Of a DNA stretch of 64,000 nt, positions 27,459 to 37,743 are shown piece after piece. Numbering within the stretch: the first letter of the stretch is position 1; each line of letters begins with the position of its first letter. This DNA comes from Arthrobacter sp. fls2-241-R2A-200 (lineage in GTDB: Bacteria; Actinomycetota; Actinomycetes; Actinomycetales; Micrococcaceae), in NCBI RefSeq assembly GCF_030209745.1, contig NZ_JARVRJ010000010.1, positions 62,001 through 126,000 on the forward strand, in the 5' to 3' direction. The notes below the pieces were generated by a model. That model saw only the letters and a list, made by a program, of their open reading frames with translations. It was not told the DNA's origin and did no database searches. The position numbers were made by a program, and so were the translations under genes.

Positions 27459-29029
27459 ACGGGAGTCCCGGGAACGATCCCCAAGCCGGTGACCGGCTCA
27501 AGGACCTGAACAGTTGGGACTCCGACTGGAGCGGATTGCGCGTTGTGGTTACCGGGATCGGGGTCTCCGGCTTCGCGGCCGCGGACACCTTGATCGAACT
27601 CGGCGCCAAAGTGGTGGTTGTCGATGCTGCGACCACTTCCAAGGCCCAAGCCCAGGCAGACACACTGAAGATCGTGGGCGCCGTGGACGTTCTCCTCGGG
27701 GCGGAAGCCGTTGAAGCCCTGCCCCTCATTGAAGGAAACCTCCCCGAATTGGTGGTGACCTCGCCTGGGTGGCGTCCGGACCAAGCTCTGCTGGCCGCGG
27801 CAAAGCGCAAGCGCATCCCGGTGTGGGGCGACGTTGAATTGGCGTGGCGTCTCAGGGTAAGGGCCGGCCGCAAGACTGCCGACTGGCTGGCGATCACGGG
27901 CACCAATGGCAAGACCACTACGGTTGGAATGACCGAGTCCATGTTGCAGGCGGCGGGCCTGAAGGCAATCGCCGTCGGGAACGTCGGCACACCAATCCTT
28001 GACGCGCTGCGCGACCCCGTGGACTACGATGCCTTCGCCGTGGAGCTTTCCAGCTTCCAGTTGCACTGGAGCCACTCGTTATCGCCCGTGGCCAGCGTGT
28101 GCCTCAACGTCGCAGAGGACCACGTGGATTGGCACGGGTCCTATGCCTCGTATTTGGCTGACAAGGCCAAGGTGTACCAAAACACCCAGCGCGCGGCAAT
28201 TTACAACGCGGAACAGATCGAAACCGAACGCATGGTGGAGAACGCGGACGTCGTCGAAGGTTGCCGGGCCATTGGTTTCACCACCAACACACCGGCGATC
28301 AGCATGGTGGGGGTGGTGGATGGTTTGCTCGTTGACCGTGCTTTCATTGCGGAGCGCAAGGACTCCGCAGCCGAACTCGCTTCCATGACGGATCTCGGAC
28401 CTGTGGCCCCGCGCCACATGGTCGCCAACGCCTTGGCCGCTGCGGCTTTGGTTCGGGCATATGGAGTTGAGCCATCAGCCGTGAAGCAGGGCCTGGCCAA
28501 TTACCTTCCGGGCGCGCACCGCATCCAGTTGGTGGCCAAGCATGAGGACATCCTGTGGGTCAATGACTCCAAAGCGACCAATCCGCATGCAGCCTCTGCA
28601 GCCCTTTCCGCCTTCCAGCAGGTGATCTGGATTGCCGGCGGCCTGTCCAAAGGTGTCCATTACGACGACCTCGTGAAGGAGCATGCGGCCCGCCTGAAAG
28701 CTGTTGTCCTCATCGGCACGGATACTGCGGATCTGGAGTCGGCCCTCCAACGACACGCGCCCAATGTCCCCGTGATCGCACAAGCGAAGGGTGACACTGA
28801 AGAGGTGGACAACGCAGCCGCTGATGTCGCTTCGCCGCTTTCCGGTGAGGCCGTCATGGCGCAAGCAGTGGCATCGGCTGCCCGGCTGGCATCGGGCGGG
28901 GACACCGTGCTCATGGCCCCGGCTGCCGCATCCATGGATCAGTTCTCTTCCTACGCTCACCGTGGCGACGCTTTCGTCCAGGCGGTACGCGAGCTTGTGG
29001 AAGGGCAGGCACAGACCGCCAAGGAGTAG
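27455..29029 (+). CDS. murD: UDP-MurNAc-L-alanine D-glutamate ligase
   Basis: Adds D-Glu to UDP-MurNAc-L-Ala; cytoplasmic. It is 524 residues, longer than the roughly 440 of E. coli, as is common in actinobacteria. The Rossmann start [17 protein letters not shown] loop GTNGKTTT (149-156), and C-terminal [11 protein letters not shown] motif are present. The start is reassigned to GTG 27455, which forms a GTGA overlap with mraY like other junctions in this operon; ATG 27440 would add five residues. Confidence 0.96.
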   Translation: MNGSPGNDPQAGDRLKDLNSWDSDWSGLRVVVTGIGVSGFAAADTLIELGAKVVVVDAATTSKAQAQADTLKIVGAVDVLLGAEAVEALPLIEGNLPELVVTSPGWRPDQALLAAAKRKRIPVWGDVELAWRLRVRAGRKTADWLAITGTNGKTTTVGMTESMLQAAGLKAIAVGNVGTPILDALRDPVDYDAFAVELSSFQLHWSHSLSPVASVCLNVAEDHVDWHGSYASYLADKAKVYQNTQRAAIYNAEQIETERMVENADVVEGCRAIGFTTNTPAISMVGVVDGLLVDRAFIAERKDSAAELASMTDLGPVAPRHMVANALAAAALVRAYGVEPSAVKQGLANYLPGAHRIQLVAKHEDILWVNDSKATNPHAASAALSAFQQVIWIAGGLSKGVHYDDLVKEHAARLKAVVLIGTDTADLESALQRHAPNVPVIAQAKGDTEEVDNAAADVASPLSGEAVMAQAVASAARLASGGDTVLMAPAAASMDQFSSYAHRGDAFVQAVRELVEGQAQTAKE

Positions 29030-29031
29030 CA

Positions 29032-30324
29032 ATGGTCAGCACGCCCACCCGCGGCACGATACCGCGGGCGTCCAAGCGTCCGTCGCCACCTCCAGGTCAC
29101 GACGGCGGCGGTCTCCGTAGCCGCCTCCGTCGCCTTTGGGACTACATCGAAGGCAAAGACAAGGCCCCCAACAGCTCCACCTACTACCTGATTCTGGGTT
29201 GTGCCGTGGCGCTTACGGCCATTGGCGTCATGATGGTGCTCTCGGCGTCGAGCGTTGAAGCGATCTCGGTTGGCAAGTCGCCGTACGGTGATGCGCTCAA
29301 GCAGGCCATGTTCGGCGTGTTCGGGCTGATTGCCATGTACGTGATCTCCAGGACCAATGTCATCTGGATGAAGAAGTTGTCATGGTGGGCGATGGGCGTC
29401 GTCATCATGCTGCTGGCACTAGTCCCGGTGTTGGGCCGCAGCGCATTGGGCAACCAAAACTGGCTGGATATCGGTGGCATCAGCATCCAGCCATCCGAGA
29501 TTTCCAAGTTGGTGCTGTGCGTCTGGATTGCCGCCGTGCTGGCGCGCAAAGAGAAGTACCTCAACCGCTGGATGCACGTGATGATTCCCGTCTTCCCCGG
29601 GGCGGGGGCCGTTCTTGGGCTGATCTTGGTGGGAAACGACTTGGGTACCGCCATCGTCGTGATGTCCATCGTGGCGGCAGGGCTTTACTTTGCAGGGGTC
29701 CCTGGCAGGATGCTGGCGATCGTGGCTGCCATAGGGGCCATTGGGGCTACGGCGATGACGCTCATCAGCCCCAACCGCATTTGCCGCGTCACCGCTTGGC
29801 TGGGCATGGCCAACCCGTCCTGCACGGCTGATTCGGACTTCACCTACCAGTCGACGAATGGAATGTACGGGCTGGCGCAGGGAAGCTGGACAGGCTTGGG
29901 ACTGGGCCAGAGCCGGCAAAAGTACAACTGGCTTCCCGAGGCGCACAACGACTTCATTTTTGCCATCATCGGCGAGGAACTGGGCCTCGTGGGCACAGTG
30001 GTGGTGTTGGTCCTGTTCGCCATCCTCGGCATCGCGATATTCCGTGTTGTGGTGCGGCAAACGGACCCGTTCCAGCGCACCCTCGCCGGTGGGATCATGG
30101 TGTGGCTACTGGGCCAAGCCAGCATGAACATGGCAGTGGTCACGCAGTTGTTGCCGGTGATCGGTGTACCGCTGCCCTTTATTTCGGCAGGTGGTTCAGC
30201 GCTTGTGATGTCGCTGTGCGGTGTGGGCGTAGTCTTGTCTTTGGCCCGCAGCCAACTGCCACCGCAGGAGCGTCCCAGGTTCCTCCCGCGCCGTTCTCCC
30301 AAGACCACACGAAAGCGTACATAG
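29032..30324 (+). CDS. ftsW: SEDS peptidoglycan glycosyltransferase FtsW
   Basis: Polymerises lipid II at the septum with FtsI. It is 430 residues: a basic 45-residue cytoplasmic N-terminus, then about ten transmembrane helices. SEDS features are visible: VLSASS in the first helix region, GNQNWLDIGGISIQPSE, the loop ending EAHNDFIFAIIGEELGL with the conserved acidic residues, and PLPFISAGGSALV. It begins 2 nt after the murD stop. The final residues are basic and Pro-rich. Confidence 0.96.
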   Translation: MVSTPTRGTIPRASKRPSPPPGHDGGGLRSRLRRLWDYIEGKDKAPNSSTYYLILGCAVALTAIGVMMVLSASSVEAISVGKSPYGDALKQAMFGVFGLIAMYVISRTNVIWMKKLSWWAMGVVIMLLALVPVLGRSALGNQNWLDIGGISIQPSEISKLVLCVWIAAVLARKEKYLNRWMHVMIPVFPGAGAVLGLILVGNDLGTAIVVMSIVAAGLYFAGVPGRMLAIVAAIGAIGATAMTLISPNRICRVTAWLGMANPSCTADSDFTYQSTNGMYGLAQGSWTGLGLGQSRQKYNWLPEAHNDFIFAIIGEELGLVGTVVVLVLFAILGIAIFRVVVRQTDPFQRTLAGGIMVWLLGQASMNMAVVTQLLPVIGVPLPFISAGGSALVMSLCGVGVVLSLARSQLPPQERPRFLPRRSPKTTRKRT

Positions 30325-30330
30325 CACTTC

Positions 30331-31449
30331 ATGACGTCTGCCTCTTCCCATGTCACCAAGCCCCTTTCAGTCGTCCTTGCCGGCGGCGGAACGGCCGGGC
30401 ACGTCAGTCCGCTGCTGGCGATCGCCGACGCCATCAAGGAACAACGGCCGGATGCTGCCATCTTGACCGTTGGAACGTCCTCGGGCATGGAGACCCGGCT
30501 GGTGCCTGCTGCCGGCTACGAGCTTGTCACCATTGACCGCGTTCCGTTTCCGCGGCGGCCATCCGCCGATCTCCTCAGGCTTCCAGGGAGGCTGAGCGGC
30601 GCCGTCGCGCAAGCACGCAAGATCTTGCGGGAGGCAGACGCCGACGTCTTGATTGGAGTCGGCGGTTATGTGTGCACGCCCATGTACCTGGCTGCACGCC
30701 GGTTGCGGATCCCCATTGTTATCCACGAGGCAAACGCCCGGCCCGGTTTGGCCAACCGGGTGGGAGCGCGTTTCACCAACCGCGTGGCAGTGGCATTCCC
30801 GGGCACGCGGCTCCGGGGTGCCCGGCACGTAGGCATGCCTATGCGCCGGGCGGTCTCAGCCCTTGACCGCTCAGTTGCCGGTCCAGCTGCCAAGGCCGCC
30901 CTCGGGTTGGATGCGGACAAGCCGACCCTGATCGTCACTGGTGGGTCCTCGGGCGCGTTGAGCATCAACCGCTCCATCACTGCTGCCCTCCCGGCCTTGG
31001 CCGCAGCGGGCATTCAAACCTTGCACATCACCGGCCGCGGTAAAGCTGTCCACGATGGCGACGGCGGTGTACTCACGGCCGAGGGCTACCACCAGGTCGA
31101 ATACGTGGACGGTATGGAGAACGTGTACGCAGCTGCCGACGTACTCCTGGCCCGCGCCGGCGCCGGTACGGTCAGCGAAGTCGCTGCAGTGGGTGTCCCG
31201 GCAGTGTTCGTGCCCCTGCCTATCGGCAATGGCGAGCAGGCACTGAACGCGGCCGCCCTCGTTGGAGCTGGAGGAGCACTCCTGGTGGACGACAGGGACC
31301 TGACCCCGCAATGGATCGAAACCCAGCTGATTCCGCTGTTGACGGACAGGGAAAGGCTTGCAGACATGGGCCGCCGTTCCGAAGCCCTTGGAGTGAGAAA
31401 CGCCGATCAGCGAATGGCTGATCTTGTCTTGGAAGCGGTGTCCGCATGA
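30331..31449 (+). CDS. murG: Lipid II synthase (GlcNAc transferase) MurG
   Basis: Transfers GlcNAc from UDP-GlcNAc to lipid I at the inner face of the membrane. It is 372 residues with the GT-B glycine motif [10 protein letters not shown] at residue 15, [12 protein letters not shown] near 131, [11 protein letters not shown] near 206, and the donor-binding region [15 protein letters not shown] with [13 protein letters not shown]. It begins 6 nt after ftsW and overlaps murC by 4 bp. Confidence 0.97.
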   Translation: MTSASSHVTKPLSVVLAGGGTAGHVSPLLAIADAIKEQRPDAAILTVGTSSGMETRLVPAAGYELVTIDRVPFPRRPSADLLRLPGRLSGAVAQARKILREADADVLIGVGGYVCTPMYLAARRLRIPIVIHEANARPGLANRVGARFTNRVAVAFPGTRLRGARHVGMPMRRAVSALDRSVAGPAAKAALGLDADKPTLIVTGGSSGALSINRSITAALPALAAAGIQTLHITGRGKAVHDGDGGVLTAEGYHQVEYVDGMENVYAAADVLLARAGAGTVSEVAAVGVPAVFVPLPIGNGEQALNAAALVGAGGALLVDDRDLTPQWIETQLIPLLTDRERLADMGRRSEALGVRNADQRMADLVLEAVSA

Positions 31450-32816
31450 ACCAGAGCAGTGATTCCCTTCAAACCCTTGGCAGGGTCCATTTCATCGGTA
31501 TCGGTGGTGTTGGGATGTCTGCCGTTGCCCGGATCATGGTCTCGCGCGGCGTGCCCGTGAGCGGCAGCGACGCCAAAGACCTGCCGGTGATGGGTGACCT
31601 TTCATCGGCCGGCGCGCGCATCGCCGTCGGATATGACGCCGCCAACCTCGGCGATGCGGAGACCGTCGTCGCCGGCTCTGCGATCCGTCCCGACAATCCG
31701 GAACTGTCCGCGGCGCGCGCCAAGGGTCTGCCCGTGTTGCACCGTTCCGAGGCGCTGGCGGCCGCCATGGCGGACCACCGCGTTGTCCTCGTCGCCGGTA
31801 CGCACGGCAAGTCGACCACCACATCCATGGTGGCGGTCCTGTTGAAGGAATCGGGGGGAGATCCCACCTTCGCGATCGGCGCGAACGTCCCCGCGCTAGG
31901 GGTCAATGCAGCGCACGGGTCTTCTGACATTTTCGTGGCCGAAGCCGACGAATCCGATGGCTCCTTCCTGAACTACAAGCCGCTGGTTGCTGTCGTCACC
32001 AACGTGGAAGCCGACCACCTGGACCACTATGGGACCCCGGAGGCTGTGTTCGCCTCCTTCGATAACTTCGCTGCGCTACTTCCGTCCGAGGGCGTCCTGT
32101 TCGCATGCGCGGACGATGCGGGGGCGCGGGCATTGGCGGAGCGGACAGCGGCGAAGGGCACCACACGCGTGGTCACCTACGGCACAGCGGACGACGCCGA
32201 CATCCGGCTCTACGACGACGGCCCGGGCAACGTGTCCGTGGCAATAGGGGAGGACCGGCACGCCCTGGATTTGCAGGTTCCGGGGCGCCACAATGCCCTC
32301 AATGCGACGGCGGCGTTCGCAGTTGCCGTGGAACTCGGTGTGCTGCCCGAGGTCGCAGCAGAAGCCCTTGCCCACTTCACAGGCGCATCGCGGCGCTTTG
32401 AGCTCAAGGGCCAAGCCAGGGGAGTGCGTGTCTATGACGATTATGCACACCACCCCACGGAGGTCCGGGCGGCCTTGTCTGCTGCCCGTTCGGTGGCCGC
32501 TGGCAAGAAAGTCCATGTCCTCTTCCAGCCCCACCTGTTCTCCAGGACACGTGAGTTCGCCCCCGAGTTTGCGGCAGCGCTGGACACCGCAGATACGGCA
32601 CTGGTACTGGATATCTACCCCGCCCGCGAGGACCCCATTCCAGGAGTCACCAGCGCGCTGATCGCCGATCGGCTGGCCAAGGGTCGTTTGGTCAGCGGTA
32701 ACGAAGCCGTTGACGCTATTGCGGCGGTGGCGAAGGACGGCGACGTCGTGCTGACCGTGGGCGCCGGTGACGTGACCGCATACGGTCCCGTGATCGTGGA
32801 GGCCCTGGGTGGCTAG
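31446..32816 (+). CDS. murC: UDP-MurNAc L-alanine ligase
   Basis: Adds L-Ala to UDP-MurNAc, the first amino acid of the stem peptide. It is 456 residues with the N-terminal nucleotide fold [17 protein letters not shown] loop GTHGKSTTT (118-126), [20 protein letters not shown], and the C-terminal [13 protein letters not shown] motif. It overlaps murG by 4 bp and ftsQ by 8 bp. MurB is not encoded next to it, as is usual in this lineage. Confidence 0.97.
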   Translation: MNQSSDSLQTLGRVHFIGIGGVGMSAVARIMVSRGVPVSGSDAKDLPVMGDLSSAGARIAVGYDAANLGDAETVVAGSAIRPDNPELSAARAKGLPVLHRSEALAAAMADHRVVLVAGTHGKSTTTSMVAVLLKESGGDPTFAIGANVPALGVNAAHGSSDIFVAEADESDGSFLNYKPLVAVVTNVEADHLDHYGTPEAVFASFDNFAALLPSEGVLFACADDAGARALAERTAAKGTTRVVTYGTADDADIRLYDDGPGNVSVAIGEDRHALDLQVPGRHNALNATAAFAVAVELGVLPEVAAEALAHFTGASRRFELKGQARGVRVYDDYAHHPTEVRAALSAARSVAAGKKVHVLFQPHLFSRTREFAPEFAAALDTADTALVLDIYPAREDPIPGVTSALIADRLAKGRLVSGNEAVDAIAAVAKDGDVVLTVGAGDVTAYGPVIVEALGG

Positions 32817-33654
32817 CACACGCAAGCCGGGCCCCATTCGCGGTGGCGCCGACGTCATCAGTGCCCAACGCTCCGTGGAAGTTCCACGCCCTGCCGAACC
32901 GGGTGGCAAACAGGCTAAGGCGGAGGCGCCTGCCAACGTCATCGTCTTTCCGGAGCCAAAGGGCAAGCGAAAGCGGCGGCTCATCGGATGGACACTGGCG
33001 ATCATCGTTGTGCTGGTGGCGGCTATTGTGGCTGGAGCCGTGTACTCGCCTGTCCTTGCGGTCCGTTCCATCGCCGTGGACGGCACCAAGCTCGTGACGC
33101 CGGACGCTGTTCAAAAAGCGTTGTCGGGCCTTCAGGGAAAGCCATTGCCGCAGGTCAGCGAACAGCAGGTCAACGATCTCTTGAAGCCGTTGGTTCAGGT
33201 CCGTTCGGCCACGGTGGAAGCACGGCCGCCGTCGGAATTGCTGGTCCACATCGATGAACGGGTACCCGTCGCGCTCTTGAAGCAAGGCGACGCATACGTG
33301 ATGGTGGATGTCGACGGCGTCCAACTCGGGGTAACCAAGGACCCAGCGGGAGCTGCTCTGCCTCTGATCGACCCGGGCGCGGGAACGGTGAACACGGATC
33401 TGTTCAAGGCTATTGCGGCCGTTCTGGACACCCTGCCCGCAGACGTTTTGGCTAAAATGGCTACGGCCTCCGCAACCTCGCCGGATGCGGTGGAACTAAA
33501 ACTCGTTGACGGAAAGACTGTAGTGTGGGGCAATGCTGAGGACAGGGAATTGAAGGCCAAAGCACTCCAGGCATTATTGAACATGCCGCCCAACCCGAAG
33601 GACCCGATCAACGTCTACGACGTCAGCGTCCCGAGGCACCCTTTCACAAAATAA
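32809..33654 (+). CDS. ftsQ: Cell division protein FtsQ
   Basis: A 281-residue bitopic divisome protein: about 60 cytoplasmic residues ending in KGKRKRR, one transmembrane helix (about 64-84), an extracytoplasmic POTRA domain starting SIAVDGTKLVT, then the FtsQ beta domain (ERVPVALLKQGDAYVMVDVDG). It links FtsL and other divisome proteins outside the membrane. Start GTG 32809 lies inside the end of murC. It ends the tightly overlapping part of the dcw operon; a 225-bp gap with its own promoter precedes ftsZ. Confidence 0.94.
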   Translation: MASTRKPGPIRGGADVISAQRSVEVPRPAEPGGKQAKAEAPANVIVFPEPKGKRKRRLIGWTLAIIVVLVAAIVAGAVYSPVLAVRSIAVDGTKLVTPDAVQKALSGLQGKPLPQVSEQQVNDLLKPLVQVRSATVEARPPSELLVHIDERVPVALLKQGDAYVMVDVDGVQLGVTKDPAGAALPLIDPGAGTVNTDLFKAIAAVLDTLPADVLAKMATASATSPDAVELKLVDGKTVVWGNAEDRELKAKALQALLNMPPNPKDPINVYDVSVPRHPFTK

Positions 33655-33781
33655 CTACTTCCACCCGTAACCCTCCAGCGACGGGACACGACTTTCCGAC
33701 TCGGAACAGGACATTCGGACGACACGCGCAAGCGGTCATTGCATGTGCGAACCAGAGGAAATACCGTCGCAGTAGAGTTAC

Positions 33782-33818
33782 TTGACATAACTATAACCTT
33801 CAACTAGAGGGTTAAGGT
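33782..33818 (+). promoter_or_regulatory. Candidate ftsZ promoter with an inverted repeat
   Basis: TTGACA (33782-33787) is followed after 17 bp by TAGAGG (33805-33810). An imperfect dyad, ACCTTCAAC then TAGAGG then GTTAAGGT (33796-33818), covers the -10 position. A separate ftsZ promoter is inferred; the -10 match is weak. Confidence 0.45.
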
Positions 33819-33879
33819 CCAAGGATTCACGTTGGACTCGATCAGTTTCGCTATAGGACACAAGCAAGGGGCACGAAAC

Positions 33880-35097
33880 GTGGCAGCACCGCAGAATTAC
33901 TTGGCCGTCATCAAGGTCGTCGGCATCGGCGGCGGTGGCGTGAACGCAGTCAACCGCATGATCGAGGTGGGTCTCCGGGGTGTCGAGTTCATCGCCATCA
34001 ACACGGACGCGCAAGCCTTGCTGATGAGCGACGCTGACGTCAAGCTCGACGTCGGACGTGAACTCACCCGTGGCCTTGGCGCCGGCGCCAACCCCGAAGT
34101 TGGCAAGCAGGCCGCCGAGGATCACGCCGACGAGATCGAGGAAGTCCTGCGTGGTGCTGACATGGTCTTCGTCACGGCCGGCGAAGGCGGCGGTACGGGC
34201 ACCGGCGGCGCTCCGGTCGTTGCCCGCATTGCCCGTTCCCTCGGTGCGCTGACCATCGGCGTCGTCACCCGCCCCTTCACCTTCGAAGGCCGGCGTCGCG
34301 CCGGCTCGGCTGAAGCCGGAATCGATGCGCTTCGTGACGAGGTGGACACGCTGATCGTCATCCCGAACGATCGCCTTCTGTCCATCAGCGACCGCAATGT
34401 CTCGGTTCTGGACGCTTTCCGCTCGGCGGACCAGGTCCTTCTTTCCGGTGTCCAGGGCATCACCGACCTCATCACCACGCCGGGCCTGATCAACCTGGAC
34501 TTTGCGGACGTGAAGTCCGTCATGCAAGGGGCAGGGTCTGCCTTGATGGGTATCGGTTCGGCACGCGGTGAGGACCGCGCTGTCAAGGCCGCCGAACTCG
34601 CCATTGCCTCGCCCTTGCTGGAAGCCTCGATCGATGGTGCACACGGTGTGCTGCTCTCCATTCAGGGTGGCTCCGATCTCGGTTTGTTCGAAATCAACGA
34701 GGCAGCCCGCCTGGTGCAGGAAGTTGCGCACCCGGAGGCCAACATCATCTTCGGTGCAGTTATCGATGACGCCTTGGGCGATGAAGCCCGCGTCACCGTT
34801 ATTGCCGCAGGCTTCGACGACGTCAAGGCTACGTCGCCGTCCATGGACCAGTCGCGCCCCGCGCAGCACCCGGCCACCCCGGACCGCCCGGCTCCCGGCG
34901 CGGCTCCCTCCAATGCTGCCGCACCGCAGCATGCGACGGCAGGTATCGGCGCTGCCGGCCTGAGCAACTGGGGCCAGCAGCGCCCGTCCGCGTTGCCTGC
35001 GGACTCAGGCTTCGACGTCGATCTTCCGGCAGTAGTGGAGCCTGACCTTTCGGGCAGCCGTTCGGACGACCTCGACGTTCCTGACTTCCTCAAGTAA
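33880..35097 (+). CDS. ftsZ: Cell division GTPase FtsZ
   Basis: Tubulin homologue forming the Z-ring. It is 405 residues with the nucleotide-binding start [16 protein letters not shown], the tubulin signature [10 protein letters not shown] (from residue 103), the T7-loop region [11 protein letters not shown], a Pro/Ala-rich linker, and the conserved C-terminal tail [10 protein letters not shown], which in actinobacteria contacts SepF and FtsW. The start is reassigned to GTG 33880 (AGGGG 8 nt upstream, N-terminus [13 protein letters not shown]); an upstream TTG at 33832 would add 16 atypical residues. sepF lies three genes downstream. Confidence 0.97.
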   Translation: MAAPQNYLAVIKVVGIGGGGVNAVNRMIEVGLRGVEFIAINTDAQALLMSDADVKLDVGRELTRGLGAGANPEVGKQAAEDHADEIEEVLRGADMVFVTAGEGGGTGTGGAPVVARIARSLGALTIGVVTRPFTFEGRRRAGSAEAGIDALRDEVDTLIVIPNDRLLSISDRNVSVLDAFRSADQVLLSGVQGITDLITTPGLINLDFADVKSVMQGAGSALMGIGSARGEDRAVKAAELAIASPLLEASIDGAHGVLLSIQGGSDLGLFEINEAARLVQEVAHPEANIIFGAVIDDALGDEARVTVIAAGFDDVKATSPSMDQSRPAQHPATPDRPAPGAAPSNAAAPQHATAGIGAAGLSNWGQQRPSALPADSGFDVDLPAVVEPDLSGSRSDDLDVPDFLK

Positions 35098-35120
35098 GTC
35101 GCGTTCGGAGACTTAGCTCG

Positions 35121-35861
35121 GTGTTTTGGTGGCGCAATGAAGTGAGACCCGGCGTTTCTGTAGCCTTTACGGATACGGGCGCTGGGAATCTGGCCCTTCA
35201 CGTAGGGGATGACCCCGCACAGGTGGCGGCTCGCCGGGCCCGTTTGGCCAGGGCGGCCGGCCTTGGCGCAGGCAACTTCCAATACGCGGGGAACTTCCAA
35301 TATATGAATCAAGTCCACGGCAATACCGTGGCGCCCATCGACGCCTTGGGGCCTGGCCCCACTGCCGATGCCATGGTGTCCGGGGGGCTTCCAGTATCAG
35401 GGTTCTCCCGCCGTGCCCAGCCGCTTGCTGTCATGGTGGCCGACTGTGTCCCTGTGGTGCTCGTCGGTGACGGCGCCGATGGGAGCGTCGTCCTTGCTGT
35501 GGCGCATGCCGGACGCCCCGGCGTGGCCTCCGGCGTCGTTCCGTCGACTGTCGCCGAAATGCGCAACCGCGGAGCCGTCCGCATCCGTGCCTGGGTGGGG
35601 CCGTCCATTTGCGGCTCCTGCTATGAGGTCCCGGAGCAGCTTCGGGCGGAAGTCGCCGCGCAGGTACCGGGTACGTGGTCAACCACCTCGTGGGGTACGG
35701 CCGCCCTGGATCTTCCAGCAGGGGTACGCGAACAATTGACCGCCGCAGATGTTGCCGTGGAGTACTCGGGGGAGTGCACGTTGGAAAATGACGCGCTCTT
35801 CTCCTACCGACGGGACACACAGACTGGTCGGTTCGCTGGTTTGGTGTGGATGCATGACTGA
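35121..35861 (+). CDS. pgeF: YfiH/PgeF-family copper/zinc protein (laccase-domain)
   Basis: A 246-residue member of the family once called polyphenol oxidase, now linked to purine nucleoside phosphorylase activity (LACC1-like) and, as PgeF, to peptidoglycan editing. Metal-site motifs are present: NQVHG near residue 61, VADCVPVVL near 107, AHAGRPG near 128 (W of the usual HAGWRG replaced), and GPSICGSCYEV near 159. Immediately before NQVHG the residues AGNFQY occur twice in a row, from a short DNA duplication. It lies between ftsZ and yggS, the usual actinobacterial position, and overlaps yggS by 8 bp. Confidence 0.9.
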   Translation: MFWWRNEVRPGVSVAFTDTGAGNLALHVGDDPAQVAARRARLARAAGLGAGNFQYAGNFQYMNQVHGNTVAPIDALGPGPTADAMVSGGLPVSGFSRRAQPLAVMVADCVPVVLVGDGADGSVVLAVAHAGRPGVASGVVPSTVAEMRNRGAVRIRAWVGPSICGSCYEVPEQLRAEVAAQVPGTWSTTSWGTAALDLPAGVREQLTAADVAVEYSGECTLENDALFSYRRDTQTGRFAGLVWMHD

Positions 35862-36573
35862 CGACGCGCGGACACGAACGCTTGCGGAACGCCTGGACAC
35901 CGTTAGGCACCGGATTTCGGCTGCCGCCCTTGCTGCGGGGCGGGGCGACCAACCCAAGCTGATTGTGGTGACGAAGTTCCACCCTGCCGATGACGTCCGC
36001 CGACTGGTTTCCCTAGGTGTCACGGATGTTGGGGAGAACCGTGACCAGGAAGCGGCAGCCAAGTCGGCCGAGTTGGCAGATGTTGACGTCCGCTGGCACT
36101 TCATCGGGCAGCTTCAGAGCAACAAAGCAAAGTCGGTCGTCAAGTATGCAGCCTCCGTTCAGTCGATCGACAGGCCGCAACTCGTGGCGGCCTTGGAAAA
36201 GGCCATCGAACGGGAGCAAGACGCCACGGGACGCACCGACCTGCAGTGCTTCATCCAAGTCAGCCTTGACTCCGGCGCTGGAGGACATCGCGGCGGCGCT
36301 GACCCGTCCGACGTCGAAGATATCGCCGACAGGATCCAAGCCGCCCAGGGCCTGGGCCTCGCAGGAATCATGGCTGTGGCTCCGCTGGGTGCCGATCCGG
36401 AACGTTCGTTTGAAAAACTCGCCCGAATTTCCGAGGCCCTCCGCGCCGTGCACCCCGCAGCCACAGGTATATCTGCCGGCATGAGCCAGGACTTGGAAGC
36501 TGCCGTGAAGTTCGGGGCGACACACCTGAGAATTGGCTCCGATATTCTCGGATCACGTCCGGCCGTGGGGTAG
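35854..36573 (+). CDS. yggS: YggS-family pyridoxal phosphate homeostasis protein
   Basis: A 239-residue PLP-binding barrel protein without known catalysis, involved in vitamin B6 and amino acid homeostasis. The PLP lysine lies in VVTKFHPADD (near residue 34), with GENRDQEAAAK, WHFIGQLQSNKAK, and GMSQDLEAAVKFGATHLRIGS as phosphate-binding motifs. The start is reassigned to ATG 35854, overlapping the upstream gene by 8 bp; a start at 35749 would read the pgeF gene out of frame. It is followed by sepF, as in most Gram-positive bacteria. Confidence 0.95.
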   Translation: MTDDARTRTLAERLDTVRHRISAAALAAGRGDQPKLIVVTKFHPADDVRRLVSLGVTDVGENRDQEAAAKSAELADVDVRWHFIGQLQSNKAKSVVKYAASVQSIDRPQLVAALEKAIEREQDATGRTDLQCFIQVSLDSGAGGHRGGADPSDVEDIADRIQAAQGLGLAGIMAVAPLGADPERSFEKLARISEALRAVHPAATGISAGMSQDLEAAVKFGATHLRIGSDILGSRPAVG

Positions 36574-36660
36574 CGTCGAATTATTGGAACGATGGGCCGG
36601 GGTTCTGATACTTGCATGTCATGGCGGCCCGCCTACTGCAAAAACGATAAGGAGTGCACC

Positions 36661-37194
36661 ATGGCTGGCGCTCTGCGCAAGACAATGATCTATCTTGGGC
36701 TCGCCGACGGCGATGAACACTACCAATCTGAGCAGCCCGTGGCACAGCATGATGAAGAACGCCCCCAGGAGCAGGAGCGGGAAGAGCGCCGGGCGCCCGC
36801 TCCCGTCCGGGAAGTAGTCCGTGAATTGCCCGTTGTTGACGCCGAAGAGGAATACCGCGCACCCGTGACACCCATCAAGCGTGCGGCCTCCAGCCGCGAG
36901 GATGCCTCTGGCCTGAGGCAGATCACCACCGTTCATCCCCGTTCCTACAATGATGCCAAGCTCATCGGTGAAAGCTTCAGGGATGGCATTCCGGTCATCA
37001 TGAACGTCACCGACATGGGTGAAGCCGATGCCAAGCGATTGGTTGACTTCTCTGCCGGCTTGGTCTTCGGACTCCATGGAAGCATTGAGAGGGTCACCAA
37101 CAAAGTCTTCTTGTTGTCGCCGTCGTACGTTGAAGTCATCGGAGATGACAAGAAGGCCAGCGAAACGCAGGCCAGTTTCTTCAACCAAAGCTGA
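36661..37194 (+). CDS. sepF: Cell division protein SepF
   Basis: A 177-residue membrane-binding partner that tethers and aligns FtsZ. It has the N-terminal amphipathic membrane-targeting helix ([14 protein letters not shown]), a Glu/Arg-rich disordered linker, and the C-terminal SepF domain ([53 protein letters not shown]). Start ATG 36661 is fixed by AAGGAG 7 nt upstream. It is followed by a hairpin terminator and then yggT. Confidence 0.96.
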   Translation: MAGALRKTMIYLGLADGDEHYQSEQPVAQHDEERPQEQEREERRAPAPVREVVRELPVVDAEEEYRAPVTPIKRAASSREDASGLRQITTVHPRSYNDAKLIGESFRDGIPVIMNVTDMGEADAKRLVDFSAGLVFGLHGSIERVTNKVFLLSPSYVEVIGDDKKASETQASFFNQS

Positions 37195-37209
37195 CACTAC
37201 CGGTTCGGG

Positions 37210-37243
37210 CAGATGCCAGGCGGGGAAACCTGCCTGGCATCTG
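37210..37243 (+). terminator. Hairpin after sepF
   Basis: A perfect 12-bp stem (37210-37221 with 37232-37243) has a 10-base loop that can pair a further two bases. No long T run follows, so attenuation rather than full termination is possible. Confidence 0.6.
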
Positions 37244-37297
37244 TGTTGAAATGGTAGCGACGGCATTCGGAAGTATTCGGGAGATTTGAGCTAACCT

Positions 37298-37585
37298 GTG
37301 GGCATTGTTTTCGGCCTTATCTACATCGTGTTGTTGCTGTTTTTCATTGCCCTGATCATCCGCCTCATTTTTGACTGGGTGCAGATGTTTGCCCGGCAAT
37401 GGCGGCCACGGGGTGCGGCCTTGGTAACTGCCCACGTGGTCTACTCCGTGACGGACCCACCGCTTGGGAGGCTCCGCAAGCTGATTCCGCCCCTGCAAAT
37501 GGGTGGCGTGTCCTTGGACCTGGGCTTCCTGATCCTCATCATTGCAGTGAGCATCGCCATGGCAGTGACCAGCAGCTTGGCCTAG
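37298..37585 (+). CDS. yggT: YggT-family membrane protein
   Basis: A 95-residue protein with two transmembrane segments (about 3-24 and 68-92) joined by a basic amphipathic loop (VQMFARQWRPRG, VTDPPLGRLRKLIPP), the YggT layout. Its function is not established; it lies between sepF and divIVA in most actinobacteria, suggesting a septum or polar growth role. Start GTG 37298; no strong ribosome site is visible. Confidence 0.9.
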   Translation: MGIVFGLIYIVLLLFFIALIIRLIFDWVQMFARQWRPRGAALVTAHVVYSVTDPPLGRLRKLIPPLQMGGVSLDLGFLILIIAVSIAMAVTSSLA

Positions 37586-37654
37586 CCCGCCGGGTCACCG
37601 AGGGCTCCAACAGGGGCCTGACGTGCGCAAATTCTCCAAATCAACACGATGGTG

Positions 37655-37682
37655 TTGAATTAGAGTAACCAGATGATATTTA
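37655..37682 (+). promoter_or_regulatory. Candidate divIVA promoter
   Basis: TTGAAT (37655-37660) and TATTTA (37677-37682) are spaced 16 bp, in an AT-rich stretch 62 bp before divIVA. Confidence 0.4.
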
Positions 37683-37743
37683 GGTACCGTAGTTTTGAAC
37701 GGCCGGAAGGCCTACTGACTAACTAGACCAATGAGGTGACCAG

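Noticed and set aside
33832..33879. A 16-residue N-terminal extension of FtsZ from TTG 33832
   Set aside because: No ribosome site; the GTG at 33880 has AGGGG upstream and gives the family N-terminus.
33778..34932. A 384-codon minus-strand frame opposite ftsZ
   Set aside because: FtsZ on the other strand has every expected motif; this frame is a shadow.
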